Below are positions 31,587 through 43,400 of a stretch of 64,000 nucleotides of DNA, in pieces; positions within the stretch are counted from its first letter, which is position 1; each line of letters starts with the position of its first letter. The notes below the pieces were generated by a model that did not search any database, had not been told where the DNA came from, and was given only the letters and a program-made list of their open reading frames with translations. This DNA comes from Actinostola sp. cb2023. Taxonomy: Eukaryota; Cnidaria; Anthozoa; Actiniaria; Actinostolidae. Position numbers and translations under genes: made by a program. The stretch is from assembly GCA_033675265.1 (NCBI GenBank), contig JAUJYZ010000621.1:97501-161500 (forward strand), given 5' to 3'.

Positions 31587-34500
31587 ATGGATTTTGATCC
31601 AGAATTTGAGTTTGAATGCCCGAAGTGGTTTGATTTTGAAATTGGAGAAGGGGAGAGCGAACAAGCCGTACAATGGTAGGTGTTTGTGTGCGATTTTGTT
31701 CATTTTTTCGCAGTCTACAGCGTTGTTTTGTCTCATTTGTGTTCAGTTTGGATGACGCTTGGTTTGAAAGAGAGCACCCGCTACATGAGCCAAAGGATAA
31801 AGAGAAAAACGATCGAGATTTGAAGCCCTTGATTGACTTGAATGACAAAAAGATAACATCAACCACAACAACTAAAACTACAAAATACAAAAATTCGAAG
31901 AAGTCCCTCGGAGTGAAGCGATCTGTCAGATTAAAAAGAGGTTCAACGGGAAAACGAAAACTTCCAGAAATTGATCAAATAAATGGACAGAACTCAAGCG
32001 AAAAGAACTCCAATTCAAGACACGATAATGTCAGTGAAGAAAACAAGCTTCCCAAAGATGGGACCTTCTGCCAGAATCGTGATTTCGCGCCGACGTTGAG
32101 TGTTGGCTCTCCTTCAAGAGCAGGTACTGGTAGAAAAGTGTACTGTCATTTTATTGTACATGTACTTTGCAGTTGATATTTTTAAGCGTGTTTTGTGTGT
32201 GGGAAAAGAATGAGAAAATGGGATGCCTAGTGGGAAATTAAATGGGAAAATAGAAAAGTAAGTAAGGAAATAGAATAGTATAATTTAGTGAAAGATAGAA
32301 TAAATACAGCTTATTTGATGGTTTGATATTTTACGAGTTGCATACTATTTTTCTGAAAATATACGAGCAATGAGACCTATGAGTAAAATGTCTGCAAGTA
32401 TTCTCTGTCAAACCATCAAATAAGGGGTTTATTATTCCACAATAATATTGATTTTGTTTATTTGTTTCCTGAAGTTTTTGAGCCATATTTGCAATGTTTT
32501 TGTGCGCTCGCAAGCTACTGTGTAATACGATGGCATATTTTGCGTGTTCTCTTGCCCTTATATGGTAAAATGATGCACAAGTGGAATAATAATGTATTGT
32601 AACATTATTCTAAAAATATATTTTACTTTAAATAGTGATTAATTTGACATTTAATTCCTGTCAGACAAATGCAAAGAAAGAGAAGCTTCGCCATTGACAG
32701 CTTTGTTATATTCACCTCTGCGTGGTCCACCTATCACTCCTGTTAGCTCGCCAAAGCGCACTCTACTTGCTAAAGCTGTGAGTATTGCAGCAGATACAAA
32801 TGGGCAAAGGAAAAGGAGAAGGCTTCCAACAATTCCTTGTGAGGTAAAATGCACAGTATATATCACAACTACATTGATATCAACTCCCAAAATAAACTGC
32901 TTCTGGCTCGAGCTGTCAATTTCAGGAGAGGAAGAGAGCGGGAGAGGAAGAGAGCGGGAGAGGAAGAGAGCGGGAGAGGAAGAGAGCGGGAGAGGAAGAG
33001 AGCGGGAGAGGAAGAGAGCGGGAGAGGAAGAGAGCGGGAGAGGAGAGAGCGGGAGAGGAAGAGAGCGGGAGAGGAAGAGAGCGGGAGAGGAAGAGAGCGG
33101 GAGAGGAAGAGAGCGGGAGAGGAAGAGAGCGGGAGAGGAAGAGAGCGGGAGAGGAAGAGAGCGGGAGAGGAAGAGAGCGAGAGAGGAAGAGAGCGGGAGA
33201 GGAAGAGAGCGGGAGAGGAAGAGAGTTATGCAACCAGCAAACTTTAGCAGATTGAGAGTTTTGCAACCAGCAAACTTTAGCAGATTGGGATTTTGAATGT
33301 TGATGGCATAATTTTAAATGATAGACAAATTTGTCTGGAACCCACATATTACCACCATTTTGTTCATTTGTTTTTTTTCAGAACTCAGAAGTATCGACAC
33401 TTTTACCTCAACGAGGTAATTCATATTCTGATGACACCCAAAGGTCACAGTCTGCAAATAAATCAAAGATTATGGCCAAAACCCCAGTCACAAGTCCATT
33501 CGGATTTGATACAAAATCTAACAACTCGGCCAATCCACAAATGATACCCAATCAAGTGTCACAGAAAAGTATTATAGCAACAAGAGGACATGAATATAAT
33601 GACGATACTTCCAACACCGATATGAGTGTTGAAGATCTGCTCAAATTACACAATCGGAAGGTCATGGATTCTAAATCTAAATACGACTCTAATGGACGAA
33701 GGGTTTGGACTGATGACATGTCATTGCCTGCTGCTGGAACTAAATGTAGTAAAGAAATCGACTCCAGAAGTAATAGATCAGACTCGAACAATGCTAAAGG
33801 GGAAAATGTGATAAGTTTGAATACACATGAAGAGAATAAGACTGCAAGTGAAGAGATCAGCCTGGAAGATCTTCTGAAACTCCACAACAAGAAGGTCGCT
33901 GTGTCTAAATGTAAATATGATTCCAATGGAAGACGAATTCAGCCTGCAAATCCAGCATTCTGCCCTGCTCCTAGTAAGGTGAGTGCAAGTAATCCCACTC
34001 TCTCCAAGGTGGTGTGCTTCTCAGCCATTTCCTTTGTCATTGTACGACACTGCATTTACTTCTTGTTGGAGTAGCATTGTATGACGACGAGGAAGCAGCT
34101 GCGAAAGCGACTACAGTCAAACCTCTATTAAGAGGTCACCCTCGGGAAATAGCCAACTGACCGCTTAATAGAGGTGACCGCTTAATAGAGGTGACCGCTT
34201 AATAGAGATCAAGTTGACAGTAAGCACGGGGACCAATTTCCGGGAATTTGAGTTAACGTGACCACTTAATAGAGGGCCGCTTAATAGAGGGTGACCGCTT
34301 AATAGTGACTGTACTTTCCATGGTGTCATAGCCGGATTTGTTACTTTGGATGTTAGAATACAAACACTTAAACCATGCAATGTTTTACACTAATTAGTAC
34401 TAAATAGCACTAATTAAACAATAGAATTGTCACTATTTAGTACTAAATAGTACTATCTATGTTTCATGGTTTTAGTGTTTGTGTTCTACTGATGATATTA

Positions 34501-35053
34501 GTTGTTATACTGTTAATACTATCATCTGTCTTGTAGTCTGATGCAGCAGAAACAAACAAGAACTAAAAATCAAAAGTCACCATTAATGACAATGACAAGC
34601 AAACGGCCACCCAGCTCAAACGACTCTGAATCCAAGGCAAACCCCAAAGCCAAGCACCACAGAAGATCTTGTGTTATTGCACAGAGTACTAACAAGGAAA
34701 TACTGCGACCACATCACGACAACAAGAGGGTAACAGAAGTACCGACATCAACCACATTACAACATGATTCCAAAGGCGTTAGCTCAACACTAAAGCGTCA
34801 AGCGAGCGAATCAGCTCTGAAAAGTACACAGAAGAGTAAACGCAGGTCTTGTTTTGCAGCACCTGGATCCAATTTGTCAACAGATACTGGGACGGGAATG
34901 GGAGGGGCCACACAGAAATCCCTCAAGCAGAAGAGACGTTCTTGCTTTGTGGTATCTCAGATGCCGAGAAAGGTGGGAGGTGACAGTGAAGTGGACCAAG
35001 AGCTTAAGGACCTTATCACAAGACATAATCAAAGGCTCGCCAAGTTTAAATAA
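31587..35053 (+). CDS. TPX2-like spindle assembly factor (candidate), 5 exons
   Basis: Exons 31587-31675, 31747-32123, 32665-32843, 33382-33978 and 34547-35053; phases match, 582 aa. Residues 9-17 (FECPKWFDF) and 33-37 (DAWFE) copy the order of TPX2 YSYDAPSDFINF..DSWFE, the Aurora-A activating segment, and KRSVRL in exon 2 resembles RRSLRL of vertebrate TPX2. If right, it binds and activates Aurora A and nucleates microtubules around chromatin. The C-terminal TPX2 repeats of vertebrates are not visible. Instead there are two near-identical modules, VEDLLKLHNRKV..KYDSNGRR (about 297-322) and LEDLLKLHNKKV..KYDSNGRR (375-400), a third short form at the C terminus (LKDLITRHNQRL), and three K-x-K-RRSC motifs in exon 5, possible Aurora or PKA sites. 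A bipartite basic stretch (QRKRRR) may be nuclear localising. The exon 5 acceptor was chosen at 34546 because the AG at 34536 breaks frame. Confidence 0.6.
32295..32600. mobile_element. About 305-bp dispersed repeat, copy A
   Basis: Begins CAGCTTATTTGATGGTTTGA, has an internal inverted copy TCAAACCATCAAATAAG (32406-32424) and ends GCACAAGTGGAATAATAATG. The same element lies in reverse orientation at 53411-53716. Intron of the TPX2-like gene. Confidence 0.75.
32925..33224. repeat. 16-bp minisatellite, about 19 copies
   Basis: Unit AGGAAGAGAGCGGGAG, one 3-bp shortened unit near 33041. Lies in intron 3 of the TPX2-like gene. Arg/Glu-rich frames are artefacts. A short duplicated GCAACCAGCAAACTTTAGCA follows at 33229-33288. 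Confidence 0.95.
34112..34313. mobile_element. AACCTC..GAGGT element with internal short repeats, copy 1
   Basis: ACAGTCAAACCTCTATTAAG at the left and TTAATAGTGACTGT at the right are inverted. The interior repeats GACCGCTTAATAGAGGT. TPX2-like intron 4. Same architecture as elements at 41948 and 49771. Confidence 0.65.
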
Positions 35054-35200
35054 TGATGATTAAAGTATTAAACAATTTACGGAATGTTAGGAGAATTAAC
35101 TAACATACTGTGGGGATGTCGAATGGGAAAATGGAGACTTTGAGAGACCACTTTGGGATGGACGTGTGAAAGACCACTTTGGGATGGATGTGTGAGAGAC

Positions 35201-35263
35201 CACTGGAATCTAGGTTGTTGGTGGTTGATAAGAGTACCAAAGTGATGACGTCATAAAAATAAA
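35201..35263. repeat. 60-bp direct repeat, left copy (right copy 37157-37213)
   Basis: CACTGGAATCTAGGTTGTTG.. and AAGAGTACCAAAGTGATGAC are shared by both copies; the right copy lacks about 8 nt. The copies bracket about 1.9 kb. Confidence 0.7.
35258..35263 (+). terminator. Possible poly(A) signal of the TPX2-like gene
   Basis: AATAAA about 205 nt after the stop; an ATTAAA variant overlaps 35059-35064 but is only a few bases after the stop. Confidence 0.35.
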
Positions 35264-35604
35264 ATCATAAAGTTATGATCCAAGCCGAAATTACAGTGAT
35301 TTGTGTGGGGAAATTATATATTCAACTGGGCATATCTCAGCCGCTATTTAACCGATTGCTCTCAAATTTGGCATGTAAGCTTCTTTATTGATGCTCTTTC
35401 GAAATCGGGGATCGAAAATTATTGTTTTCGTGACGTCACACTTCGGTACTCTATACTGTACAACCAATATGCATGTGACTGTAAATCCAAGAATCAGGCT
35501 TGGTTGCATGCTATTAGGGTGTCATTCGTTTGCGAGCCTTGTCAAATGGGGTTGGAAGGAAGCCGGGGTAAGATTGCAGCATGTACATAGACTTATTCCT
35601 GCAT

Positions 35605-35889
35605 TGAGTTGTTTATGAGTGGGAAACCTACATTATGGAGTTACGGGCACACAAATAATTCTATTCAACCAATCACAGTGTGCAAAATCATTACTCAACC
35701 CATCAGAATGCTTTGATACGGCACGGTCACGGCATGGTACAGTCACGGCATGAACCGTACCATAACTACTAGTCTTGATCCCACTCATGCGCAAAATCAC
35801 TGCTCAACCAATCAGAATGCTTGGACATGGCATGGTACTGTCACCGCACGAACCATACTGTAACTATGTCCCACTCATACGAAAATGAC
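35605..35889. mobile_element. Composite GAGTTG..CCCACTC MITE, copy 4
   Basis: Left GAGTTGTTTATGAGTGGGAA, right CCCACTCATACGAAAATGAC. An internal partial duplication (CTCAACC(C/A)ATCAGAATGCTT twice) indicates a head-to-tail recombinant of the same family. Confidence 0.7.
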
Positions 35890-37499
35890 TTTTACATGTA
35901 TAATGTCACTGTATCTGTCTCATTGCTCACCTAATCAGTACTATTGCCCTTCCCCTACACCTGCGGCCATGGACTGTAATAAATTATGAGAATTTAAAAA
36001 GATAATTTGACAACTGAAATGTATGTATTTTAATATACTATATATTCTTTGTTTTTCCTTCTACATGTCATTCAATATATTGGAACATTTCTTGATCATT
36101 TCTAACTGTAACTATTGTATATTTGTTGCGCAGGCTGATTATGATACTGTGGCCAATAAGAGACTGGTCATAATCTATGGGGGTGGGAGAAAATGGGGTT
36201 GATCAGATTCTGAAACCACAAGAGTACACTGGAGTAAGTGTATCATAATAATGTTAGAGACATAATTTAGTGACATGGGCACATAACAGATGCAAAAGTT
36301 AATATTCTAAAGAGGGACATACACCTAATTCAATTAGTCACTGACCCCAGAGAATCATGGGAGATACTGTTTACCAAGATGCAAAAATTTAGCAACTCAT
36401 TTTGAATGTCACTTGAATTTGCTTCACGGCTAACTTCAGAATTGCTTGGTTTCAATCAGCTGTTAAAACACTGACTCCTTCAAAGAGCAAACATCATGTG
36501 GACATACTATTAGCCACTATCAAATCGACCACTGAAGTACGAAATTTTCATGACACAAATTCCCAAAGTTTGACTGATTCGTATTTGGGGCGAATTCGAC
36601 AAAACAAAATTCGGCTGGACAACGTCAAAAATTTCAGAGTTTTTTGGGAAAATGTCACTTTGGTGCCATCTAGCATGAATTTGCTTTCCAGACTCTAAGT
36701 TTGATCTGCTCTCTCAGAAAATGGCTAATTTTACTAGTATCAAATTGAATTAGTTTTACGGACTTGGTCCCAGTCCCCTGCTCGTTTTGGTAATGGCTAA
36801 TTGAAAAGGTGCAATTCAGCTGATAAAAATTCCTCACGAGACCGGAAGTGACGTCTAATGAAATCAAGCAATACCCCCACAACTAATTTGCATAACAGAA
36901 TCTATTGCATTTTGTGTCGTTTTCAAAGAGTGCCACTATAAGAGCTTGACTAGTTGCTGGGTATTCTGCAGTTGCTCCTGCTTCACTGCAATGTTCTTGT
37001 TTAGTACAAGACGTTCATGAAGAATATTGCTACAAATAGAAACCCCCATGATCCTTCAGGGTCGCAACTTTCACCCTTTTCGGGGGCCGGGACTAACATA
37101 ATTGAAATAGGTGTAAACATTTGACAGTATAGATCATAAAACACTGCTTGCCAGAGCACTGGAATCTAGGTTGTTGGTATAAGAGTACCAAAGTGATGAC
37201 GTCATAAAAATAATGCAATGATGTCGGCGCTTCTGCACCAGTGATAATGGTTCCGTAGCAACTAGTCATCACGGAATGGTGCCAGGGTCAGAAGGGAGAT
37301 TATTTCCATGGGTGAAACTAATCTTTGTCTCAAAAGTTTTTCTCTCTTCCCTACATAAATAATGACCAGTCCCTTAGAATGACCCTGATGCATCAAACAC
37401 GTAAGACTTGAACCACGAATTGAAGTAAGACTACACTATACGCTTGTGTGAATGTATGTAAGCCAACTACAGCCATCGAGACATGGCAAACAACTGAGA
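35890..37499. other. Intergenic between convergent TPX2-like and CtIP genes
   Basis: No coding exon recognised. It holds the right copy of the 60-bp direct repeat at 37157-37213 and must contain the CtIP 3' UTR on the minus strand. Confidence 0.45.
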
Positions 37500-40400
37500 T
37501 CATTTCACTGGAGCCTTTGCAAGCTGTCGTCGTCGTCTTGGTCTTCTGATTTTCTGTGGTGCAAGGTGTTCCTCTGTTATTAAAAGTCCATCTTTCATGT
37601 ATTCCTGCGTGGTAGGAAAACTGAGGTTCCAGAATCCAGGGGGGGTTGACGGTGGAGGGGAGTGCTTGGCACGATGACGTGAGCAATACTTCTGTCTTTT
37701 CTTGAGTTCGGATTCATTTAGATTCAGTGAACTGTAATACTGAGAAGAAGAAGAAACAGCAGCAAGATCATCATAATTCATTCCTGATTGATTTGTCAAT
37801 ACTAACAGCGAGTTACAAACATGATTGGGGCGTAAAGAACAGGTAGAAACACATGGCTTTGTTTCATTTTCCCAATCTTACTTTTTCCATGGCATCTTCG
37901 GGAACCCAGGGGTATATTCTGTCGCTCGTAAATCGCTCCCAGAGAAATACCCCTGGGAACAAATGTTCCGGAAGTCAAAATTACTCTAGTTTCTGATTGT
38001 TCGACCTAGGAAGGTCAACCAATCAGTATCGAGTATATTCTGGTTTGTAAGACTTCTGTATAAGACATAAGACAGCTGCCATTTTGACTTCCAGAACAAG
38101 TTCCAACAGACTTCGTTCCCAGGGGTATTTCTCTGGGAGCGAGTAACGAGCGACAGAATAAACCCCTGGGTTCCCGAGGATGTTTCCATGGTAACACGAG
38201 ATTGAAAAGAATCAGTTTCTTTGCCACTGATTATTGATAAGTAAAGGAAGTTTCGCATTACCTCTGCACAATCACGGCAAGAAAATCCTTTCAGTTTTGC
38301 CCGTTCACCTTTCTTTCGTACAACTTGGATGTTCTTGTAACTGGGTTCGTCTGGTTTTCTATGAGAGACAAAACAATTTTCAGTATCATTCAACAAATAT
38401 TAATACTAGACTACATTGCATGTCCCGCTTGTCAGGTGTCATCCTACTGATCCTCCTAGAGAAACTAGCCAGCACATTTCACATAGTCCCAATGTACTTT
38501 ATAACCGATGGAATACTTTTTCAGGCTGCATATGAAAGGCACCCACGGCAGCCGAGCAGCTTACAATCATGAGGAGTTAGTATGCTAGACTAGTGTGTTA
38601 TGCCTCCAATTTGAAGTAGGCTGTTTTAAAACCAGGTAACAATCCCATACAGTAAGTACTCAATCTTAGTGGTTAAGTGGCTAGTAGAAATTGTATCAAC
38701 TAATTAAATTTGGGTTAATATAATTAAAACATTTATTCATCAGTAAAAAATACCTGAATCCAGGAAATTCTTCATCTAAGTATTTGCTTGAACATTCATC
38801 GTCTTTTGCTTTCTCCTGCAATAACAACTGTTGCTGTAAATAAATCATATGGACCACAATAAGACATATGGACCACATATTGACCAATCAGAGGGCACAG
38901 AATAGTCTAATATTAGGGACTTTATGCAACGACGACGGGAGACTTCACAACAGCATTCATGATAAAATAAAAAAAACTGGGACGACAACCTGACTGCCAT
39001 CCACTTGTCGTGTTAACATTATGCATCAATGAGATTGAGAGCACAACTGCAGTCATCGTGCATGAATGCCTTGATAATTATGCAAGTGTGCCGGAAATTT
39101 GTGACATTTTTGTATTTCAACGTGTCATATACGTCTCCCGTCGTCGTTGCGTAAAGTCCCTATTAACTAGTATAATGCAAAACCTTGTGGGGCTCCATGT
39201 TTGATGAAGTCGCCACATTCTTGTTCCGAACTTGACTGTCTCTTTCAATGGTATCAATTATTGCATCTTTGTCTGAAAATATGAAATATATTGACAGTTT
39301 AAAACTGTTACATGCAGTCCTGAGTAGTGCTTGAGACAAGGTATGTGCCACGTACGGCACAATTGTTCATTAGAGATTTTGAATCATAATTACTAACTAC
39401 ATGCAGTACAGGATATCAGACTGAGGTATGTACAATAAAGACAGAGGACTGAGATTTCCATGTACTCAGGCATTTTTAATTGAGGTGAGGTTATTTTTGT
39501 CGTGACAAAAAATCTGTAATCGCCTCCGGTCATTATGGAGAATCTTGATTTTCACAATGAAATAACACCTCTCGTGGTTGCACTTGTGATTCCATTCCTA
39601 GTGATGAACTCTCAACAATCTCTCTGTCTCTCTTCTCTGGTAAAGCAGGGACTGCGGATCACCCTTGAAAATGGGGAGGGGGAGGGCTGGATATACTAGT
39701 AGACTAGTATATATCAGACAACAACGTATTGTGACAACCTTTTTGGCTAAAAGTGGGCAGGCCAAAGACCCCCCATCTCTGCGGTCCCTGTAAAGAAATG
39801 GATTTAACTAAAATCGAAGGTACCTTTTGTTAGATTATTGGAGTGTGATTTTTCACCTTCACCGAACATATCAACACTACTTGAACCCATCTTGGCATCG
39901 TCGTCTTCTTCTCCTGAACTCAACAACACAACGCTGGCTTGATCAGGGGGGTCAACAGTATCACTCTGTTTTTGAGTCCTTGATGGGTGCTGGTATCAGT
40001 AATGAAAGAACAGCGATCAAAATACAAATTCTCCTTTGGAATTCAAAGGATCTAAAGGAGAATTTAGTTACTGAAGATTATGAGGGTGGCATTGATGATG
40101 ATGATGATTATCATTATGATGAAGATGGGCGCAATGATAACTAAGAATAACTATGATGGTGATGATAATGTGATAATATTGATTAGTATCACTACTTCAG
40201 GACTAACTTTTCTTGTCTGTATTAAAGGTGTCTGTCTTGAAGAGGTGTCTGTCTTAGAGAGGTGTCTGTCTTAGAGAGGTGTCTGTCTTAGAGAGGTGTC
40301 TGTCTTGAAGGTGTCTGTCTTGAGAGGTGTCTGTCTTAGAGAGAAGGTGTCTGTCTTAGAGAGTTGTCTGTCTTAAAGAGGTGTCTGTCTTAGAGAGGTG

Positions 40401-43400
40401 TCTGTCTTGAAGAGGTGTCTGTCTTAGAGAGGTGTCTGTCTTAGAGAAGTGTCTGTCTTAGAGGTGTCTGTCTTAGAGAGTTGTCTGTCTTAGAGAAGTG
40501 TCTGTCTTGAAGGTGTCTGTCTTGAAGAGGTGTCTGTCTTAGAGAGTTGTCTGTCTTAAAGGTGTCTGTCTTAGAGAGTTGTCTGTCTTAAAGAGGTGTC
40601 TGTCTTAGAGAGGTGTCTGTCTTAAAGAGGTGTCTGTCTTAGAGAGGTGTCTGTCTTAGAGAGAGTTAATAATTATTTATAGTAAGACAGTGCACAGGGG
40701 CCAGACAAAGGTGTCTTAGAGTAGATTCCCATTTAGATGGGTGTCTGCTTGAGAGAGTTGACTATATCTCTACCAACCTGTACACAACCCTGCTTCCTGT
40801 CTTCTTCATCAATTCGTTTCCGCTTAACACCACTCATGCCAGAACTTGACAACCTTTTCCTGTCAGGAGTTTGCTTTTCTGTACGCGCTTCCTTGCTTTG
40901 TAACTCAGCTTTCCTTGCCTTAAGCTTCTCTGCAAGTCTTGAAGGACAATTCCATCCTTCCTCATTTCTAGCATTAGAATTGGTGGAATATGTCTCCTTT
41001 TCAATATTGTCGAGTATACTGGGTGATTGAATGTCACTCTCGTAGACATCGTTAACTTTATCATGGATTACTTTCCCATGATTAAGAGTGCCTCTGTTGT
41101 CTTTGCCGAGTGCAACACTCTTTGCATCCTTTGCAAGCTTCTTGGAAACTTTATTGTGAACATTGACATTGCCTGTACTTTTCTTACTAATGATACTCAA
41201 GTCAGGGAAATCTATGGGCGCTGAAGAAAGTTTTGTTTGCGTCGAAGTCAACAGTGGAGTACTTGTTGATGAAGGACATCCATGATGGTAAGCATTCGTC
41301 TCATCTGAATCTTCTGGAACTATTGCTTTCCGAACCTTTTGCTCTACTTCAGGTTTGGACCCGGAGCCCGAGCTCCTTTGAGAATCAGTGTGATTTTTTC
41401 CTCTGAGGTTTTCGTCCCCTGGTTTTATTTCTATTTGTTTTTGTTGAGATTGTCTTGTATTTGAATTGAGATTGTCAGGTGAGATTTCGGCATATCGAAA
41501 TTTCTTTTTTCCTTTAGATGTTGTCAGTTTCTTTAGCGACGTTTTTTTTCCTTTGCTGTCTTGCGAGCTGACACTTTCGGTACTTGATCCATCCTCCCTG
41601 GAAATTAGTTAATAATTAAAATGCGTTTATAGAAAGCGTACATAACCACTCTTCCCTTCTCTCCTCCCCTTCCTCTCCCCCTCTCTCCTCCCCTTCCTCT
41701 TCCCCTTTCCCTCTTCATAATACCGATAACCAATAATACACAACCAACAAGCAAAGTTTACAGGTTTACAGAGTTATTAAATATGACTCAGGACTAGAGT
41801 GCATTCACGTTCATGAAAACTTTAAATATTTGGGCTACCTGTGGTACCAGGTCACAGGAAGCCCAACCAGCTAGGCCAAATAAATTACTACAGCAGGGAT
41901 CCCAACAAACCGGGTCATGAAAAATAAAACCAAAAATCTATTGTTAATGAAACCTCACAACGGCTACCTCTACAATGGCCACCTCTACACAATGGCCACC
42001 TCTACACAATGGCCACATTATGTTGTCCCAAGATGGCCGTTGTGGAGAGGTTTGAATGTCATTACTTACATGATATCAACGAGGTCCCTGCTTACTTCAT
42101 GTAAAACGTCTGGCGAAAAGGTGCCTAAAGTCCTTAGCTCTATTAAATAAATATAACACAAATATCAGAAAGTACTTTATTTACACTGATTATACGATAT
42201 AGAGTCAACACTCGCTCTAAGCCAGACACCCTTAGGACTAACTTTTGCTGTCTGATTTAACAAGGTGGCTGCCTTAGAGAGAGTGAGTGTCCATCTTAGA
42301 GAGGTGTCTGTCTTGGTTAGGTGTCCACCTTAGAGAGGGATTTTAAAACAAAACATAATTTGCAGTAGTGACCAGAAAAAGGTATCAGTCTTAGAGAGGC
42401 ATCTGTCTTGGTTGGGAGTCTGGGTGCTGTCTTGGTTGGGTGTCTGGGTGCCTGTCTTGGATAGGTGTCTGGGTTACTGTCTTGGTTGGGTGCTTGAGTG
42501 TCTGTTTTAGTAAGTTAGGTGTTTGAGTGTATGTCTTGGTTAGGTGTCTGAGTGTCTGTCTTGGTTGGGTGTCTATCTTGGTTAGGTGTCTGGGTGTCTG
42601 TCTTGGTTAGGTGTCTGGGTGTCTGTCTTAGGTGTCTGTCTTGGTTAGGTGTCTGGGTGTCTGTCTTAGGTGTCTGTCTTGGTTAGGTGTCTGGGTGTCT
42701 GTCTTAGGTGTCTGTCTTGGTTATGTGTCTGGGTGCCTGTCTTAGTTATGTGTCTGGGTGTCTGTCATAGGTGTCTGTCTTGGTTAGGTGTCTGGGTGTC
42801 TGTCTTAGTTAGGTGTTTGTCTTAGTTAGGTGTCTGTCTTGGTTATGTGTCTGGGTGCCTGTCTTAGTTATGTGTCTGGGTGTCTGTCTTAGGTGTCTGT
42901 CTTGGTTAGGTGTCTGGGTGTCTGTCTTAGTTAGGTGTCTGGTGTCTGTCTTAGGTGTCTGTCTTGGTTAGGTGTCTGGGTGTCTGTCTTAGTTAGGTGT
43001 CTGGGTGTCTTAGTTAGGTGTCTGTCTTAGTTAGGTGTCTGGGTGTCTGTCTTAGGTGTCTGTCTTGGTTAGGTGTCTGGGTGTCTGTCTTAGTTAGGTG
43101 TCTGGGTGTCTGTCTTAGTTAGGTGTCTGGGTGTCTGTCTTAGGTGTCTGTCTTGGTTAGGTGTCTACCTAGAGGAAGTTTACTGCACCGATACATAGTT
43201 CTGGTACTTACTTTTCAATGTTGTTTCTGCAGTAAATCTGTATTTGTCCCACCATGTTTCTTTTTTGTTTATTTCTTCCTGTTTTCTAGAAAGTAGATGA
43301 CAATACTCCAGTTTTCAGTTGTTTAGAGATGGCCGCTGTCCTTGACAAAAGACGCATTTACTACAGGGTTAGCCTCGATTCAGAAAATAGACCGTGCAAT

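Noticed and set aside
32694..33296. 200-codon frame running from exon 3 of the TPX2-like gene into the 16-bp array
   Set aside because: The first part is exon 3 but a good donor at 32844 precedes the repeat; the Arg/Glu part is intronic minisatellite.
40778..41597. FPDLS in CtIP exon 6 as a CtBP-binding PxDLS motif
   Set aside because: It lacks the residue between Pro and Asp, so it does not fit PxDLS; noted only as a resemblance.
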